Source: Sandarakinorhabdus sp. (lineage in GTDB: Bacteria; Pseudomonadota; Alphaproteobacteria; Sphingomonadales; Sphingomonadaceae). From it: a DNA stretch of 7,472 bases. Location: NCBI GenBank assembly GCA_025458465.1, contig JALOSK010000092.1, forward strand, positions 1-7,472. The letters are read 5' to 3'. Shown here in pieces: positions 5,802-7,472 of this stretch; position 1 is the first letter of the stretch; each line of letters starts with the position of its first letter. Both the position numbers and the translations under genes were made by a program. The notes below the pieces were generated by a model, which made no database searches, was not told where the DNA came from, and saw nothing but the letters and a program-made list of their open reading frames with translations.

Positions 5802-7472
5802 TCAGGGCGTGCCCAGCACCGCGTTCAGCTGCGCGATGATGGCATCGATCTGCCCGCGCAGTTCGGCGTAACGTTCCTTCGGGTGATTGCCGATCTTGCC
5901 GTCATATTCGTCGGTCTGGCTGCGCAGATAGTTCACGTGCGTTTCCAGGCCCGGCGGGCTGTAACGCACCGGCGGGGTGAGCAGGCGATCCGCGATCGGC
6001 TGCAGGGCGGCCTGCCGTGCCGCGTCCGGCTTGTCCTTCAGGGCGGCCAGCGCCGCGCGTAGGCGGGCGGCGGCAACGCTGGTCTCGTTCGCCAGCGCCA
6101 GCACGCGCAAATTGTGCGCATATTGATCGGCAAGATCGGCGGGCGTCACGCCCGTGGCCAGCACGCGCGGATCGGCGACGACCGTGAGCGGCTGGCGGCT
6201 GGTCACGCCGCCCACCGTCATCTCCACCGTGTAATCGCCGGGCGGCACCACCGGGCCAGCTGTCATGCGCACGCCCTGCGGCCGCTGCCCGGCCGGCAGG
6301 GTCTCGCCATTGCGCCGCAGGTCCCACACGAAACGGTGCATGCCTGCAGCGGTGTCGAGCTTGGTCCGATAGGTTGGCCGGTAGCGATAGCCGCGCGACG
6401 GCCTTGCCTCGGGGCCGTCGCTCGAGAAGCGGCGCAGCGTCTGGCCGGCGGCATCAAGGATGCTGATCGATACCGGCGTGCCGGCAGCGGCGGTGGGGAT
6501 GTAATAATCGATCTGGGCGCCCGGCAGGCGATATTCCGGCCCTTCCGTGGGCGGCCCGCCCATGTCGCCAGAAGCGGGGATGCGGGTCGCCACCGCTGGC
6601 TTGAACAGGTGCGGCGCGGTGAACGTTTCGCCGGCGGCCGGCAGCTGGCGCAGCACGGCCAGATTGTCGAGCACGTAGAAGCCGCGGCCCTGGGTGGACA
6701 GCACGAGATCGCCGTGGGCCAGCTGCATGTCGGTGACGGGCGTTGCCGGCAGGTCGAGCTGGAAGCTCTGCCAGGTGGCGCCGCGATCGAAGGAGACATG
6801 CATGCCGAACTCGGTGCCGGCGTATAGCAGGCCGGGGCGCTCCGGATCCTCGCGCACCACGCGGGTCGGCTCGTCCGCCGCGATGCCGTTCCGGCCATCG
6901 GTCAGCTTCGTCCAGCTCTGCCCGAAGTCGTCGGTGCGGTAGATGTAGGGCGCAAAATCCCCGAGCAGATAGCGGTGGATGGCGACATAGGCGGTGCCGG
7001 CGTTGCGCACACCCGGTTCGATGTTCTGCACGCGGCCGCCGGGCGGCAGGCCCCTGGGCGTGATGTTCTTCCACGTCTTGCCGCCATCGCGGGTGACATG
7101 CAGCAGGCCATCGTTCGATCCGGCCCAGATCACGCCGGGCTGCAGCTTGCTTTCGCGGATGGCATAGACGGTGGAATAGACTTCCTCGCCGGTCGCATCG
7201 ATGGTGATGGGATCGCCCGACGCCATCTGCCGTTCCGGCGGATTGGCGGTGAGATCGGGGCTGATCACCTCCCAGGTCACGCCGCCGTCCTTCGAACGGT
7301 GAACGTGCTGCGATCCGTAATAGATGGTGTTCGGCTCCGTCGGGTGGACCTCCAGCGGGGCGACCCGCTGGAAGCGGAAGCGCAGGTTCTTCGGGTGGGT
7401 GCCATACAGGGATTCGCTGCCGATCCAGTATTGCTGCTCGTTCTGGTTGGTGCGCAGATCAAGCCGGCTGAA
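5802..7472 (-). CDS. Paralogous BNR (Asp-box) repeat protein, C-terminal part; start beyond right edge
   Basis: The minus-strand frame is open from the window edge (7472) to TGA at 5804-5802, giving 556 residues. A GTG at 7280 is an internal Val within an Asp box, not a start. Four Asp boxes lie at visible residues 60 (SKDGGVTW), 127 (TRDGGKTW), 180 (TDDFGQSW) and 227 (SFDRGATW), spaced 67, 53 and 47. The last four boxes of the left gene are spaced 67, 53 and 44. Other shared motifs are ISPDL, VVREDP..PGLL.AGTE, DLVLSTQGRGFYVLDN, LFKPAVATR, HRFVWDLR and VPPGDYTVEMTVGG, then a helical C-terminus. Aligned this way, about 460 N-terminal residues, including any signal peptide, should lie within roughly 1.4 kb beyond the edge. 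An exported beta-propeller protein of the same VPS10/COG4447-like family is expected. Substrate and catalysis are unknown. Confidence 0.92.
   Translation of the reverse strand, partial: FSRLDLRTNQNEQQYWIGSESLYGTHPKNLRFRFQRVAPLEVHPTEPNTIYYGSQHVHRSKDGGVTWEVISPDLTANPPERQMASGDPITIDATGEEVYSTVYAIRESKLQPGVIWAGSNDGLLHVTRDGGKTWKNITPRGLPPGGRVQNIEPGVRNAGTAYVAIHRYLLGDFAPYIYRTDDFGQSWTKLTDGRNGIAADEPTRVVREDPERPGLLYAGTEFGMHVSFDRGATWQSFQLDLPATPVTDMQLAHGDLVLSTQGRGFYVLDNLAVLRQLPAAGETFTAPHLFKPAVATRIPASGDMGGPPTEGPEYRLPGAQIDYYIPTAAAGTPVSISILDAAGQTLRRFSSDGPEARPSRGYRYRPTYRTKLDTAAGMHRFVWDLRRNGETLPAGQRPQGVRMTAGPVVPPGDYTVEMTVGGVTSRQPLTVVADPRVLATGVTPADLADQYAHNLRVLALANETSVAAARLRAALAALKDKPDAARQAALQPIADRLLTPPVRYSPPGLETHVNYLRSQTDEYDGKIGNHPKERYAELRGQIDAIIAQLNAVLGTP

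Noticed and set aside
6114..6827. Plus-strand 237-aa ORF inside the right BNR gene
   Set aside because: Antisense shadow of a gene with clear Asp boxes and family motifs.

Overview
The window looks like chromosomal DNA of a high-GC alphaproteobacterium. The secreted Asp-box/BNR proteins and codon use (GGC, CGC, CTG) would suit a sphingomonad such as Novosphingobium or a relative. That placement is inference from general character, not from a marker gene.

Layout. Positions 5-95 hold a complete tRNA-Ser(GGA). Positions 96 to about 2700 form an accessory-looking stretch of visibly lower GC. It begins with about 780 bp without a convincing gene but with two inverted repeats just behind the tRNA. 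It continues with two overlapping small ORFs (900-1265 and 1262-1654) that read best as one exported cysteine-rich protein split by a 1-nt frameshift, and then an unrecognised 170-aa ORF (1788-2300). A further 400 bp without a supported gene leads to the main locus.

The main locus is a convergent pair of related genes. The left one (2702-5782, + strand) is a complete, signal-peptide-bearing 1026-aa protein with eleven Asp boxes, of the VPS10/sortilin-like, BNR-repeat 'glycosyl hydrolase' type (COG4447-like). The right one (7472-5802, - strand) is the C-terminal 556 residues of a paralogue whose start lies beyond the right edge. The stop codons are 19 bp apart. The last four Asp boxes of the two proteins have almost the same spacing (67, 53, 44 versus 67, 53, 47 residues), and they share several motifs, so they are true paralogues in tail-to-tail orientation. 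Both probably act in the periplasm or outside the cell, but substrate and activity cannot be read from the sequence.

I see no convincing new biological system. The observations most worth checking are the likely frameshifted cysteine-rich gene, the possible integration scar behind tRNA-Ser with an orphan minus-strand terminator-like hairpin, and the convergent paralogue pair.
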